Source: Mycobacterium sp. Root265
GTDB lineage: Bacteria; Actinomycetota; Actinomycetes; Mycobacteriales; Mycobacteriaceae
NCBI RefSeq assembly: GCF_001428895.1
Contig: NZ_LMJA01000033.1
Coordinates: 157,615 to 221,614, forward strand
Direction of reading: 5' to 3'
DNA: 64,000 nt
Under the pieces are notes generated by a model. It was given only the letters and a program-made list of their open reading frames with translations. It was not told where the DNA came from and made no database searches. The stretch's first letter is position 1, and every line of letters begins with the position of its first letter. Of the stretch, positions 1 through 7,281 are shown one piece after another. Made by a program: the position numbers and the translations under genes.

Positions 1-243
1 GAGCCACAGCACGTGCCCGGCCAGCCCGGCCTCGTTGAGGCCGTCCACCGAGATGATGTCGAAGGCCGCGGCGATGACGCTGCCGTATTTCGAGGTCCAG
101 CGCAGCTTGCCGGTGACGCCATCATCGCGGGTGACACCGCGGGGCTGTGTCCACAGGTTGGTCAGCAGATCCTTGTGGAAGTCCATGTTGCGGCCCACCA
201 GGACGGCTCCGCCGGCTTCCGGCCAGATCACTCGAGTACACAT
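1..243 (-). CDS. Choloylglycine hydrolase / penicillin V acylase-family Ntn hydrolase, N-terminal part only
   Basis: The first 81 codons of a minus-strand gene that runs off the left edge of the window. The protein starts Met-Cys-Thr-Arg, so the cysteine becomes N-terminal after Met removal; this is the hallmark nucleophile of the linear-amide Ntn hydrolases (bile-salt hydrolase and penicillin V acylase group). The stretch GGAVLVGRNMDFH, with the Arg and Asp expected near the active site, also fits. The family cleaves amides such as N-acyl homoserine lactones, penicillin V or bile salts; the substrate here cannot be told. It is divergent from the secreted-protein gene at 404. Confidence 0.75.
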   Translation of the reverse strand, partial: MCTRVIWPEAGGAVLVGRNMDFHKDLLTNLWTQPRGVTRDDGVTGKLRWTSKYGSVIAAAFDIISVDGLNEAGLAGHVLWL

Positions 244-403
244 GCGGAACAGCCTATCCAGGACCGTCCCGCAACGGTTCTGGCTGAGGAAAGTGGCACT
301 GCGACATGGCTCTTACACTGCTCCGGCTGTCCATCCGTCGCGGACGAGTTTGCTGCTACGATCCCGCTCGAAGCCGCCGGCCGCTTCGCTCAGAGGGGGA
401 ATC

Positions 404-1432
404 GTGGGAAATACTCGCCGCAGCGTGGTACCGGCGTCGATTGTGGCGACAGCCGTCCTGGCCGCATCGGTCTCCATTTCCACGATGCCACCGCACGTGG
501 CGTCGACACGGGTGGCCACGCTGACGTCACCTGCCCCGCAGACACTCCAGGTACGTCTCGCCGGCTTGGTGGAGCAAGCCATCGAAGATGCCACCGCAAT
601 GCCCTCGGCCGCCAACGACGTCGAGTCCGCTGAAACGCGAAAAAGCCTGACGTCCAATGCATCAGTGGCGGCCGTTCGCCCGCCTGTGGGCTACAGCCCG
701 TTTTACCCGTTCACGACGCCGACAACGCCGCAGGGGTCACTCGGGTGGTGGGTGACGTTGCCGATAGCCATCCCCGGCCTTGTTTTCGACAGCCTCGCCC
801 AGAGCTTCACGCGGGAACTGAGCGACCGAGGCCTGGACGCACGCCTGGCCAACCAGCCCGAGCTGCTGTCCCGGTACCTCTTGGTGCCGATCGCCGTCAC
901 CATCCAGACAGCGCTCACCGGCCTGATCGGTGGGGGCACCGTCGAACTCGGGAAGTTCACCCTGCCTCAGGCAGTGTTCTGGTCGGCCAGGAGCCTGCGC
1001 ACGGCGATCGCCAATACGATTGCCGCCGAGAAGGATCTGCTCAGCGGTGGAACCGGCGTCCTGCCCGAGGATGAATCCGTCGCGGCTGACAAGCGCATCG
1101 CGCTGAGCGCCTCGGCGCCTGCGACGGTCGCAACCGCCACCACGAAGCCCAAAGTTGCCCAGCGGCCTGTCGCGCCGGCACACACCGCGCAGCCACCGAC
1201 GTCGACACCACCGACCGGTGACACCGCTGACGATGCGGAAACCGACGCCTCCGTGTCGCGGTCGTTGCCGACCGCGGAGACGCCTGCCGGTCACACGAAC
1301 AGGTTCCGGCTCGGACCGATCTCGCTGCCCAGTCCGTTCCGCGCGGGGCCGGCATCACCCTCGGCTGACCGGGCGGACTCGGATCGCCGCGGCAGCATCA
1401 GCGTCAAGTCGGCCGCATCGGGACGAAAATAG
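404..1432 (+). CDS. Secreted protein of unknown function, paralogue of the protein at 2854-3843
   Basis: A 342-residue protein. I chose the GTG at 404 because a strong ribosome site (GAGGGGG, 392-398) sits just before it and because the protein then opens with a typical signal peptide: Arg-Arg at residues 5-6 and a hydrophobic stretch to about residue 25. The middle (about 90-215) is a conserved domain shared with the protein at 2854-3843: both have a DxRxAxQPxL segment, a PIAVxxQTAL segment, a GKFT segment and a TAI...AEK segment. The C-terminal third is rich in Ala, Thr and Pro and looks disordered. No catalytic motif, lipobox or sorting signal is visible. I do not recognise the family. Confidence 0.72.
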   Translation: MGNTRRSVVPASIVATAVLAASVSISTMPPHVASTRVATLTSPAPQTLQVRLAGLVEQAIEDATAMPSAANDVESAETRKSLTSNASVAAVRPPVGYSPFYPFTTPTTPQGSLGWWVTLPIAIPGLVFDSLAQSFTRELSDRGLDARLANQPELLSRYLLVPIAVTIQTALTGLIGGGTVELGKFTLPQAVFWSARSLRTAIANTIAAEKDLLSGGTGVLPEDESVAADKRIALSASAPATVATATTKPKVAQRPVAPAHTAQPPTSTPPTGDTADDAETDASVSRSLPTAETPAGHTNRFRLGPISLPSPFRAGPASPSADRADSDRRGSISVKSAASGRK

Positions 1433-1889
1433 GCAGCACGCCGGTCACAGCGACCACCGCGCGGGGCACATCGAGCACTCGCCTCGGCTGCATTCACACG
1501 CCCCACGAGCCGCGGAAGTGCACCTGGTGCGCAGCCGTCTGCGGCCGGGACGCCGCTCACCCGACAGCGCGGCGGTGACCAGGGCCACTGCTGCCGAAGT
1601 TGCTGCCATCAGCAAGAGCAACCCGTCCGCTATTGCTGAATACATCGCACCGTCCCGCCGAACCGACTCAAACTGGGAATCCTGCGCGCACCGGTAACGC
1701 GCTGTAGTTGCCGAGCACATATCAAGATCGTTCCTTAGGACAATGACATGCGGGTTGCGAACGCGTCAATATGGCCCAGCACACATCCCGCGGCGTTCGA
1801 TCCGGCCAAGAATTTCTGCATCGTCTGCGCGTTAAAATCTATGGTGGCGAAGGTAGACATCCCCATTTGGATGCGCTACATTCGTTCCT

Positions 1890-2191
1890 GTTGATGACGA
1901 AGAGAGCACGAGCGCGGGAGATGACGAACTACCCGCGAAGCAGGGGATTCAAAGCGGCCCAGCCGTATCGACCGGACGCTCCATACCGGTCCGGGTCGCT
2001 GCAGTACGCAGTGAGAAGTGCCGAGCAGGTCGATTCACTCGGCGGCAAGAAAGGAGGAGCTACCGTCGGATCGCCCGCAGAAGTTGTCGCGGGCCGATGC
2101 CGCAGCTACGAAGCAGTATCGATAGATGGTAACCATCTCCTCAGGGCCGGCGGCCCGGCGCGTCTCATGGCCGGGTTGCCGGCCCTTCTAT
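1890..2191 (+). ncRNA. Candidate structured small RNA ending in an intrinsic terminator
   Basis: This stretch is less GC-rich than its surroundings and lacks convincing coding character; the open frame across it (1771-2217) has no recognisable protein. It holds several self-complementary pairs: CCCGC (2089-2093) with GCGGG nearby, an outer AGGAG..TACC pairing with GGTA..CTCCT about 85 nt later, and a 16-bp terminator stem at 2144-2185. The span before the terminator, about 300 nt, is the size of abundant mycobacterial sRNAs such as Ms1/MTS2823, but I cannot confirm identity. The 5' end is a guess. It could instead be a long leader controlling the MerR-type gene at 2250. Confidence 0.4.
2144..2191 (+). 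terminator. Strong intrinsic terminator
   Basis: A 16-bp stem (2144-2159 pairing with 2170-2185) contains only two G-U wobbles and a 10-nt loop, and is followed by TTCTAT. It would end transcription entering from the left and so closes the candidate small RNA. It lies 59 nt before the chosen start of the MerR-type gene, so it could also act as an attenuator. Confidence 0.65.
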
Positions 2192-2249
2192 TTCCTGCGG
2201 TAAATTCCAGGCTTTGAATAGTTCCTCTGGTAAGGCCTTGGAAGGCGCT

Positions 2250-2612
2250 GTGGTACCCCCGAAGAACACATCCGGTACGACCCCCGACGACAGGTTCGAT
2301 GACGAGGACTACCCGGCCTACAGCATGGGTAGCGCCGCTCAGATGTTGGGAACCACACCAGGGTTCCTACGCAGCCTCGACGAGGCGAAGTTGCTCGCCC
2401 CGCAGCGATCCGAGGGCGGGCATCGCAGATACTCCCGCTATCAACTGCGCATCGCCGCCCGCGCCCGTGAACTGGTCGACCAGGGAACAGCCCTCGATGC
2501 GGCGTGCCGAATCATCATCCTCGAAGACCAACTCGCCGAAGCGCAGGCGATCAACTCCGAACTCCACAGCCGCTTGGGCGACGACGACACGGCCGCAGGC
2601 GCCGGCAATTAG
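2250..2612 (+). CDS. MerR-family transcriptional regulator (short, DNA-binding domain plus coiled tail)
   Basis: A 120-residue protein. After an acidic N-terminus it carries a MerR winged helix-turn-helix: YSMGSAAQMLG starts the HTH, followed by LRSLDEAKLL and the GGHRRYSRYQL wing. The tail ends in a short helical segment (ILEDQLAEAQ), probably a dimer coiled coil. There is no ligand-binding domain, so it resembles small HspR/BldC-like actinobacterial regulators. I chose the GTG at 2250, which follows GGAAGG; an in-frame TTG at 2214 is the longer alternative. The target is unknown; a terminator hairpin lies directly upstream. Confidence 0.75.
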   Translation: MVPPKNTSGTTPDDRFDDEDYPAYSMGSAAQMLGTTPGFLRSLDEAKLLAPQRSEGGHRRYSRYQLRIAARARELVDQGTALDAACRIIILEDQLAEAQAINSELHSRLGDDDTAAGAGN

Positions 2613-2853
2613 GTTTCAGCGGGGCCTCGCCATAGGACGACGAGGAGGACATCGCGCGAGCGAGCTGCGCTTTGGCTCTTGAACTGCACCACGAACCCGA
2701 ACGCGCCGACATATACATCCGCGAAACCTATGCGTGATGGGCAATTTCACGGGACCTGAGGCAGTGACCGACACAGAGGCGCGCATCGCGCAGTGAGAAA
2801 CACGTATCGGGTTGTTGGAAGGCAGTACGTTTGGGTCCGACTGACCCACGCTG

Positions 2854-3843
2854 CTAGTTCTCAGCGCCGTCCGCGTTACCGCTGCGATCGGAGGACTCCG
2901 ACCGGCCGGCATTCGGCGACGCATCAGCACCGTCATCGTCCGCCTGCTCGTTCGCCGCAGAGCCACCCGAGGTTGACGTGGCCGGCCGGGTCGACTTCTT
3001 CGGCGACGGGAACTTCAGCGTCGGCAGCTTCAACTTCGGCAGCTTCAGGGTCGGGAGCTTGAACGTGGGTTTCTTCGGCACGGACGTCACCACGTCGGCG
3101 GTGTCGAGGGCAGTGGTCTCGCCGGTGATCTCCGGCGTGCCGGTCTGGGCTTGCTCGTCGTCGTGCTTCGTCGTGTCAGCGGTCGGGTGCTTGAGCCCCG
3201 TTGCCGCCGAAGAGTCTGCCTGCGCAGTCGACAACGTCACCACCGATGCCGCATCCGGGAGCTCGGTCGACGACACCTCCGACGCAGCGGCCGTGGCCCC
3301 AGATACCTTGGCGGCCAACGTCGACTGGCCGAACAGTGCCTTCTCGGCGGTGACAAATCCCTCGATGGCGGTCTTCACCGCATCCACGAAGAAGCTCAGC
3401 GCCTCGGCCGGGGTGAACTTGCCGTAGACATAGGTTCCCTCCAGCCCGCCCACCAGCGCGGTCTGCACGGCCACGGCGATCGGCAGCACCAGGCTCCGGG
3501 CGATCAGCTGGGGCTGCTGGGCCCACCGCGGATCGAAACCCGCCTCGGTGAGAGCCTGTGTCGCCCCGTCGAAGGTCGGCAGCAAGACCGCGGTCTGGGT
3601 CGCGAACACCGTCGTCAGCGCGTACCCGATCACGCCGACCGGCTGAGCGTAGGGAACGAACGGGTTGTAGGCCATCAGCTGCACCGGCAGTGACTTCACC
3701 TCGTGCACGACAGCCGGCGCGACGTTCTCCGCAGCCCGCTGCACCGGTGGTGCACTCACCGCGGCCGCTGCGGCGATCACCACCGCACCGGTCAGCGCCA
3801 CCATCGGTGCCATCCGTGCCTGCACATTGTCCTGAGCGTCCAC
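2854..3843 (-). CDS. Secreted protein with Lys-Pro repeat tail, paralogue of the protein at 404-1432
   Basis: A 329-residue protein starting at a GTG preceded by GGGGGAG. It has an N-terminal hydrophobic export segment (about residues 12-32), then YNPFVPY and a conserved domain (about 60-180) matching the 404-1432 protein: DPRWAQQPQL, PIAVAVQTAL, GKFTPAEA and TAIEGFVTAEK. Around residues 255-285 there is a run of short cationic repeats of the form (T/K)LK(L/F)P, followed by an acidic, Ser/Asp-rich tail. The Lys-Pro run looks suited to binding an anionic wall polymer, but this is inference. No enzyme motif is visible. It converges on the MerR-type gene. Confidence 0.75.
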   Translation of the reverse strand: MDAQDNVQARMAPMVALTGAVVIAAAAAVSAPPVQRAAENVAPAVVHEVKSLPVQLMAYNPFVPYAQPVGVIGYALTTVFATQTAVLLPTFDGATQALTEAGFDPRWAQQPQLIARSLVLPIAVAVQTALVGGLEGTYVYGKFTPAEALSFFVDAVKTAIEGFVTAEKALFGQSTLAAKVSGATAAASEVSSTELPDAASVVTLSTAQADSSAATGLKHPTADTTKHDDEQAQTGTPEITGETTALDTADVVTSVPKKPTFKLPTLKLPKLKLPTLKFPSPKKSTRPATSTSGGSAANEQADDDGADASPNAGRSESSDRSGNADGAEN

Positions 3844-4336
3844 CGCTCCCCCTTCGGTTAGATGAGAAGCTCATATAAGCACAAATATGTTTGCTGCTGT
3901 GCGCGAATAATCGCACTGATACTGGCATTTCCCTCCAAGCAAAGTTGCTGTGCGGACCGCCACGCACTCACCTCGACGAACCCCCTATCAGCAAGCAAAC
4001 GCGTCCCGATAGTCGCCGGACCATCCGCCACCTCAGGGTCGCCCACTCGATTCCCCACGTGCACAGGAACTTCCGCCGCCTCGGACAGACCTCGCTGAGC
4101 CAAGGCGCCGCACGGCCATACCGGAATTTGCTGGCGGACCCGTGGGACACCGAATGAGGCCGGTCGCGCGCTGGACCGAGGAATGGTGGCGTCGCCGCCA
4201 TTCGACTACAGCGACACAGACATCGGCTTCGCCTACGTGCTCGACGCCGCCTCAAGGAGAGTCCCGAACGGCCCTCCCGCTCGGCCTGGTCCACAACGAG
4301 GCGGTCCGGATTGGCCGAGATCGAGCAAACAGTTCT
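3844..4336. other. Intergenic region without a supported gene
   Basis: No convincing gene lies between the secreted-protein start and tRNA-Ser. The part next to the secreted-protein gene is unusually AT-rich and probably holds its promoter. It contains the inverted repeat CATAT(8)ATATG at 3872-3889, a possible operator. The rest (about 3950-4336) has short overlapping open frames with no recognisable products and may be decayed DNA. Confidence 0.4.
3872..3889. promoter_or_regulatory. AT-rich inverted repeat, possible operator/promoter of the minus-strand secreted protein
   Basis: CATAT and ATATG arms are separated by 8 nt in a locally AT-rich stretch about 30-45 nt upstream of the GTG at 3843. 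On the minus strand it includes CTTATATG, which could serve as a -10 element. Regulator unknown. Confidence 0.25.
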
Positions 4337-4426
4337 TGGCGGTGGCGGAGGGATTTGAACCCCCGGTCGGTGTTAGCCGACTCTCGCTTTCAAGGCGAGT
4401 GCATTAGGCCGCTCTGCCACGCCACC
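4337..4426 (-). tRNA. tRNA-Ser (anticodon UGA)
   Basis: The minus strand folds as a class II tRNA of 90 nt including an encoded CCA. The acceptor stem GGTGGCG pairs with CGCCACC, the anticodon stem CTCGC/GCGAG closes the loop CTTGAAA (anticodon TGA), a long variable arm (GTCGGC..ACCGAC) is typical of serine tRNA, and the T-arm carries GGTTCAAATCC. Its 3' end faces the accessory left arm of the window. Confidence 0.97.
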
Positions 4427-4445
4427 GTGGACAAGCCTAAGCGGT

Positions 4446-4958
4446 CTATACCCGTCCGAGTTTCGCGGGCCGTCCGTCGGCCTGCAATCCGGCGCTGATC
4501 CGGCGGCAGTTCTCCCCCGTCGCGGTGATCTGCGAACGGGACAGCCGGCCCAGGTAGTGGTTGCGCACGCCGGCGCTGTAGGTCTGCATCGCCTCGGCCA
4601 GCAGGGCGCGGCCCTCGTCGGTGATCGTGGCCAGCACGCCGCGGCGGTCATCCGGGCTGGCGACCCGGGTCACCAGGTTCAGCTTCTCCAGCCGGTGGAT
4701 CTGGCGGGTCACCCGGCTGGGCAACGACATCAGCCCTTCGGCCAGGTCGCCCATGCGTGCAGATCCGTTGTCGGAGCTGTCCAGGATGTCGAGCAACCGC
4801 ACATCGTTGAGCGCGAGTCCGTGAGCATCGACCAGTGACCGGTTCAATGTTGCATAGATGCGCAGCGCCGAGTCCAGAAAATTTTGCCAAGATTTCTGCT
4901 CAGCGATATCCAGCCCCGGCATGGTGCTTGCCGTTCGCCCCCCAATAATCGCTTCCAT
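4446..4958 (-). CDS. MarR-family transcriptional regulator
   Basis: A 170-residue winged-helix regulator. The sequence shows the MarR layout: an N-terminal dimerisation helix (YATLNRSLVDAHGLAL), the recognition region MGDLAEGLMSLPSRVTRQIHRLE, and the wing with the diagnostic DDRRGVLATITDEGR. I chose the ATG at 4958; an internal ATG at 4922 is possible, and longer starts would overlap the divergent gene at 5000. The 41-bp gap to that oxidoreductase gene suggests that it controls both genes, as is common for MarR proteins beside redox enzymes. The effector is unknown. Confidence 0.88.
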   Translation of the reverse strand: MEAIIGGRTASTMPGLDIAEQKSWQNFLDSALRIYATLNRSLVDAHGLALNDVRLLDILDSSDNGSARMGDLAEGLMSLPSRVTRQIHRLEKLNLVTRVASPDDRRGVLATITDEGRALLAEAMQTYSAGVRNHYLGRLSRSQITATGENCRRISAGLQADGRPAKLGRV

Positions 4959-4999
4959 CGCGCAATCGTACGGCTGAAACGGGTAGTAGCGTAGGTCCA

Positions 5000-5971
5000 A
5001 TGTGGGCCATAGTTGCGGTTTCAACCGAACGTATGACATGGCAAGAAGTTCCCGACGTCGCAGCTCACGCGGGTGAAGTGGTGATCAAGGTCGCCGCAGC
5101 GGGCGTGAATCGCGCCGATCTGCTACAAGCCGGAGGTAGCTATCCGCCTCCGCCGGGCGCCAGCGACATCCTCGGTCTGGAGGTCTCGGGGACCATCGCC
5201 GAGATCGGACCCGGTGTCACTGGCTGGTCGGTGGGCCAATCGGTGTGCGCTTTGCTGGCGGGCGGCGGATACGCCGAGTACGTCGCGGTGCCCGCCGCAC
5301 AGTTGCTGCCGGTGCCCGACAGCGTCGAACTCGTCGAGGCCGCGGCGCTGCCCGAGGTGGCGTGCACGGTCTGGTCCAACCTGATGATGACCGCGCGGCT
5401 GCGGCCCGGCGGGCTGCTGCTCGTGCACGGCGGAGCCAGCGGAATCGGCACCCACGCCATCCAGCTGGCCCGCGAACTCGGTACCCGGGTCGCCGTGACC
5501 GCAGGTTCGGCCGAGAAGCTGGCCGTCTGCTCGGAGCTGGGTGCCGAGATCCTGATCAACTACCGCGACGAGGACTTCGCCGAACGGATCCGCGAGGCCG
5601 GCGGCGCCGACGTCATCTTCGACATCATGGGCGCCAAATACCTGGACCGGAACATCGACGCACTGGCCGACGGCGGACGTCTGGTGATCATCGGGATGCA
5701 GGGCGGGATCAAAGCCGAACTGAACATCGCCAAGTTGCTCGGCAAACGCGCCGGGGTCATGGCGACCGCGTTGCGGTCACGACCGGTCGAAGGCCCGGAC
5801 GGCAAGGGCGCGATCGTGGAACAGGTGACCGCCAACGTGTGGCCGCTGATCGCGGCGGGCAGAGTGCGCCCGATCATCGGAGCGGAACTGCCCGTGCAGG
5901 AGGCCGCCGAGGCGCACCGGCTGTTGAACGCCGGTGAGGTCACCGGCAAGGTGCTGCTGCGAATCGGTTGA
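5000..5971 (+). CDS. NADPH:quinone oxidoreductase (zinc-independent MDR/alcohol dehydrogenase superfamily), Rv3777-like
   Basis: A 323-residue single-domain protein of usual family length. It has the GroES-like N-terminal fold (AGVNRADLLQAGGSYPPPPGAS), a nucleotide-binding Rossmann motif (VHGGASGIGTHAIQLA, near residue 150) and no zinc-ligand cysteines, as in quinone reductase/PIG3-type enzymes. It probably reduces quinones with NADPH in the cytoplasm. The very short upstream leader and the facing MarR gene suggest regulated expression. It corresponds in position to Rv3777, the left edge of the conserved cell-wall block. Confidence 0.88.
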   Translation: MWAIVAVSTERMTWQEVPDVAAHAGEVVIKVAAAGVNRADLLQAGGSYPPPPGASDILGLEVSGTIAEIGPGVTGWSVGQSVCALLAGGGYAEYVAVPAAQLLPVPDSVELVEAAALPEVACTVWSNLMMTARLRPGGLLLVHGGASGIGTHAIQLARELGTRVAVTAGSAEKLAVCSELGAEILINYRDEDFAERIREAGGADVIFDIMGAKYLDRNIDALADGGRLVIIGMQGGIKAELNIAKLLGKRAGVMATALRSRPVEGPDGKGAIVEQVTANVWPLIAAGRVRPIIGAELPVQEAAEAHRLLNAGEVTGKVLLRIG

Positions 5972-7168
5972 TCAGCCGAGTGAGGCCAGCACCCGTACCA
6001 GCTGGTCGACCTCGGCCGCGGTCGTGTAGTGCGACAAACCGATGGTCACCGCACCACCGATGTCGTTGACGCCGAGAGCATCCAGTACGCGCGAGTGTTC
6101 GCTGCTGCCCACCAGGACCCCGTTGTCGGCCAGCCGCTGGATCACCCGCTCGGCGGGCACACCATCGACGGCCAGGCTCAGCACCGGGATGCGTTCGGCG
6201 GGGCTGCCCAGCACCATCACCAGCGGCAGCGAGCGCAGCGATGACAGCAGGTAGTTGAAGAGCCGATCCAGGTACAGCGCAGCCGATTCCATGGAAACCG
6301 ACAGCCGCTCCCGGCGTGTCCCGGAGGCCGCCTCGTCCAGGTTGGCGAGGTACTCGATGCTGGCCACCACACCGCCGAGCAGACCGTACTGGTGGATGCC
6401 GGTCTCCAGCCGCGCCGGGCCGGTGGCGTGCGGATCCAGGGACACCGAGCTGAATTGATCGATGACGGCCGGGTCACGGAACACCAGCGCGCCGATCGGC
6501 GGGCCGCCCCACGCCACCGCGTTCAGCGCCACCACATCGGCGTCGATATCGTCGATGTCGATCATCCGGTAGGGCGCCGCAGCGGAGTGATCCACGATCA
6601 CCAGGCCGCTGTTCTCGTGCACGAGCTTGGTCACCGGCGTCAGGTCGGTGATGGTGCCCAGGGTCGCCGACGCCGACGTGATGGCCACCAGGCGGGTCGG
6701 CGCCGTGATCAGGCCCTCCCACTGCCAGGGCGGCAGTTCACCGGTCTCGATGTCGACCTCGGCCCACTTGACCTTGGCGCCGTACCGGTTCGCGGCCCGT
6801 AGCCACGGCGCGATGTTCGCCTCGTCGTCCAACCGGGACAGCACGATCTCGTAGCCCAGCCCCACCCGCACCGACGCGGCGTCGGCCAGGGAGGTCAGTA
6901 GCACCGCCCGGTCGGCACCGAGCACCACCCCCTGCGGATCGGCCCCCACGAAATCGGCGACGGCCTGCCGCGCGGCGGCCAGCACCGTGGCACTGCGCCG
7001 GGCCGACGGATGCGGACCCGTGGCGATCGGCTTGGAGCCACGGAACGCGGTCGACACGGTGGTGGCCACCGAATCCGGCAGCAGCATCCCGTTCTGCGCG
7101 TCGAGGTGCACCCAGCCGTCGCCCAGCGACGGGTGCAGCCCCCGCACCCGGGCAACGTCGTACGCCAT
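5972..7168 (-). CDS. Class V aminotransferase / cysteine desulfurase-like protein, Rv3778c-like
   Basis: A 398-residue protein started at the ATG at 7168 behind a good AAGGTGG site. The fold is that of the class V PLP enzymes: [10 protein letters not shown] is the strand with the PLP-contacting Asp and His/Gln region, and TGPARLETG matches the conserved C-terminal substrate loop. However, the position that normally carries the PLP-binding lysine (consensus HK before a Gly-Gly-Pro) reads [11 protein letters not shown], with no lysine. Converges directly on the oxidoreductase gene. A catalytic aminotransferase or desulfurase role is therefore uncertain. Confidence 0.85.
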   Translation of the reverse strand: MAYDVARVRGLHPSLGDGWVHLDAQNGMLLPDSVATTVSTAFRGSKPIATGPHPSARRSATVLAAARQAVADFVGADPQGVVLGADRAVLLTSLADAASVRVGLGYEIVLSRLDDEANIAPWLRAANRYGAKVKWAEVDIETGELPPWQWEGLITAPTRLVAITSASATLGTITDLTPVTKLVHENSGLVIVDHSAAAPYRMIDIDDIDADVVALNAVAWGGPPIGALVFRDPAVIDQFSSVSLDPHATGPARLETGIHQYGLLGGVVASIEYLANLDEAASGTRRERLSVSMESAALYLDRLFNYLLSSLRSLPLVMVLGSPAERIPVLSLAVDGVPAERVIQRLADNGVLVGSSEHSRVLDALGVNDIGGAVTIGLSHYTTAAEVDQLVRVLASLG

Positions 7169-7281
7169 GTCAGCCACCTTAGAACGTCCGTGAAACGCAC
7201 AGACGAACACACATTGGGTTAAAGGATCCGGCCGCACCGCACGGTAGGGGCCTCGATCACATCGGCAGCCATACTAATGCA

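Noticed and set aside
1771-2217. A 148-codon plus-strand open frame across the folded region
   Set aside because: No recognisable domain, atypical composition, and it runs through the terminator hairpin; non-coding RNA explains the stretch better.
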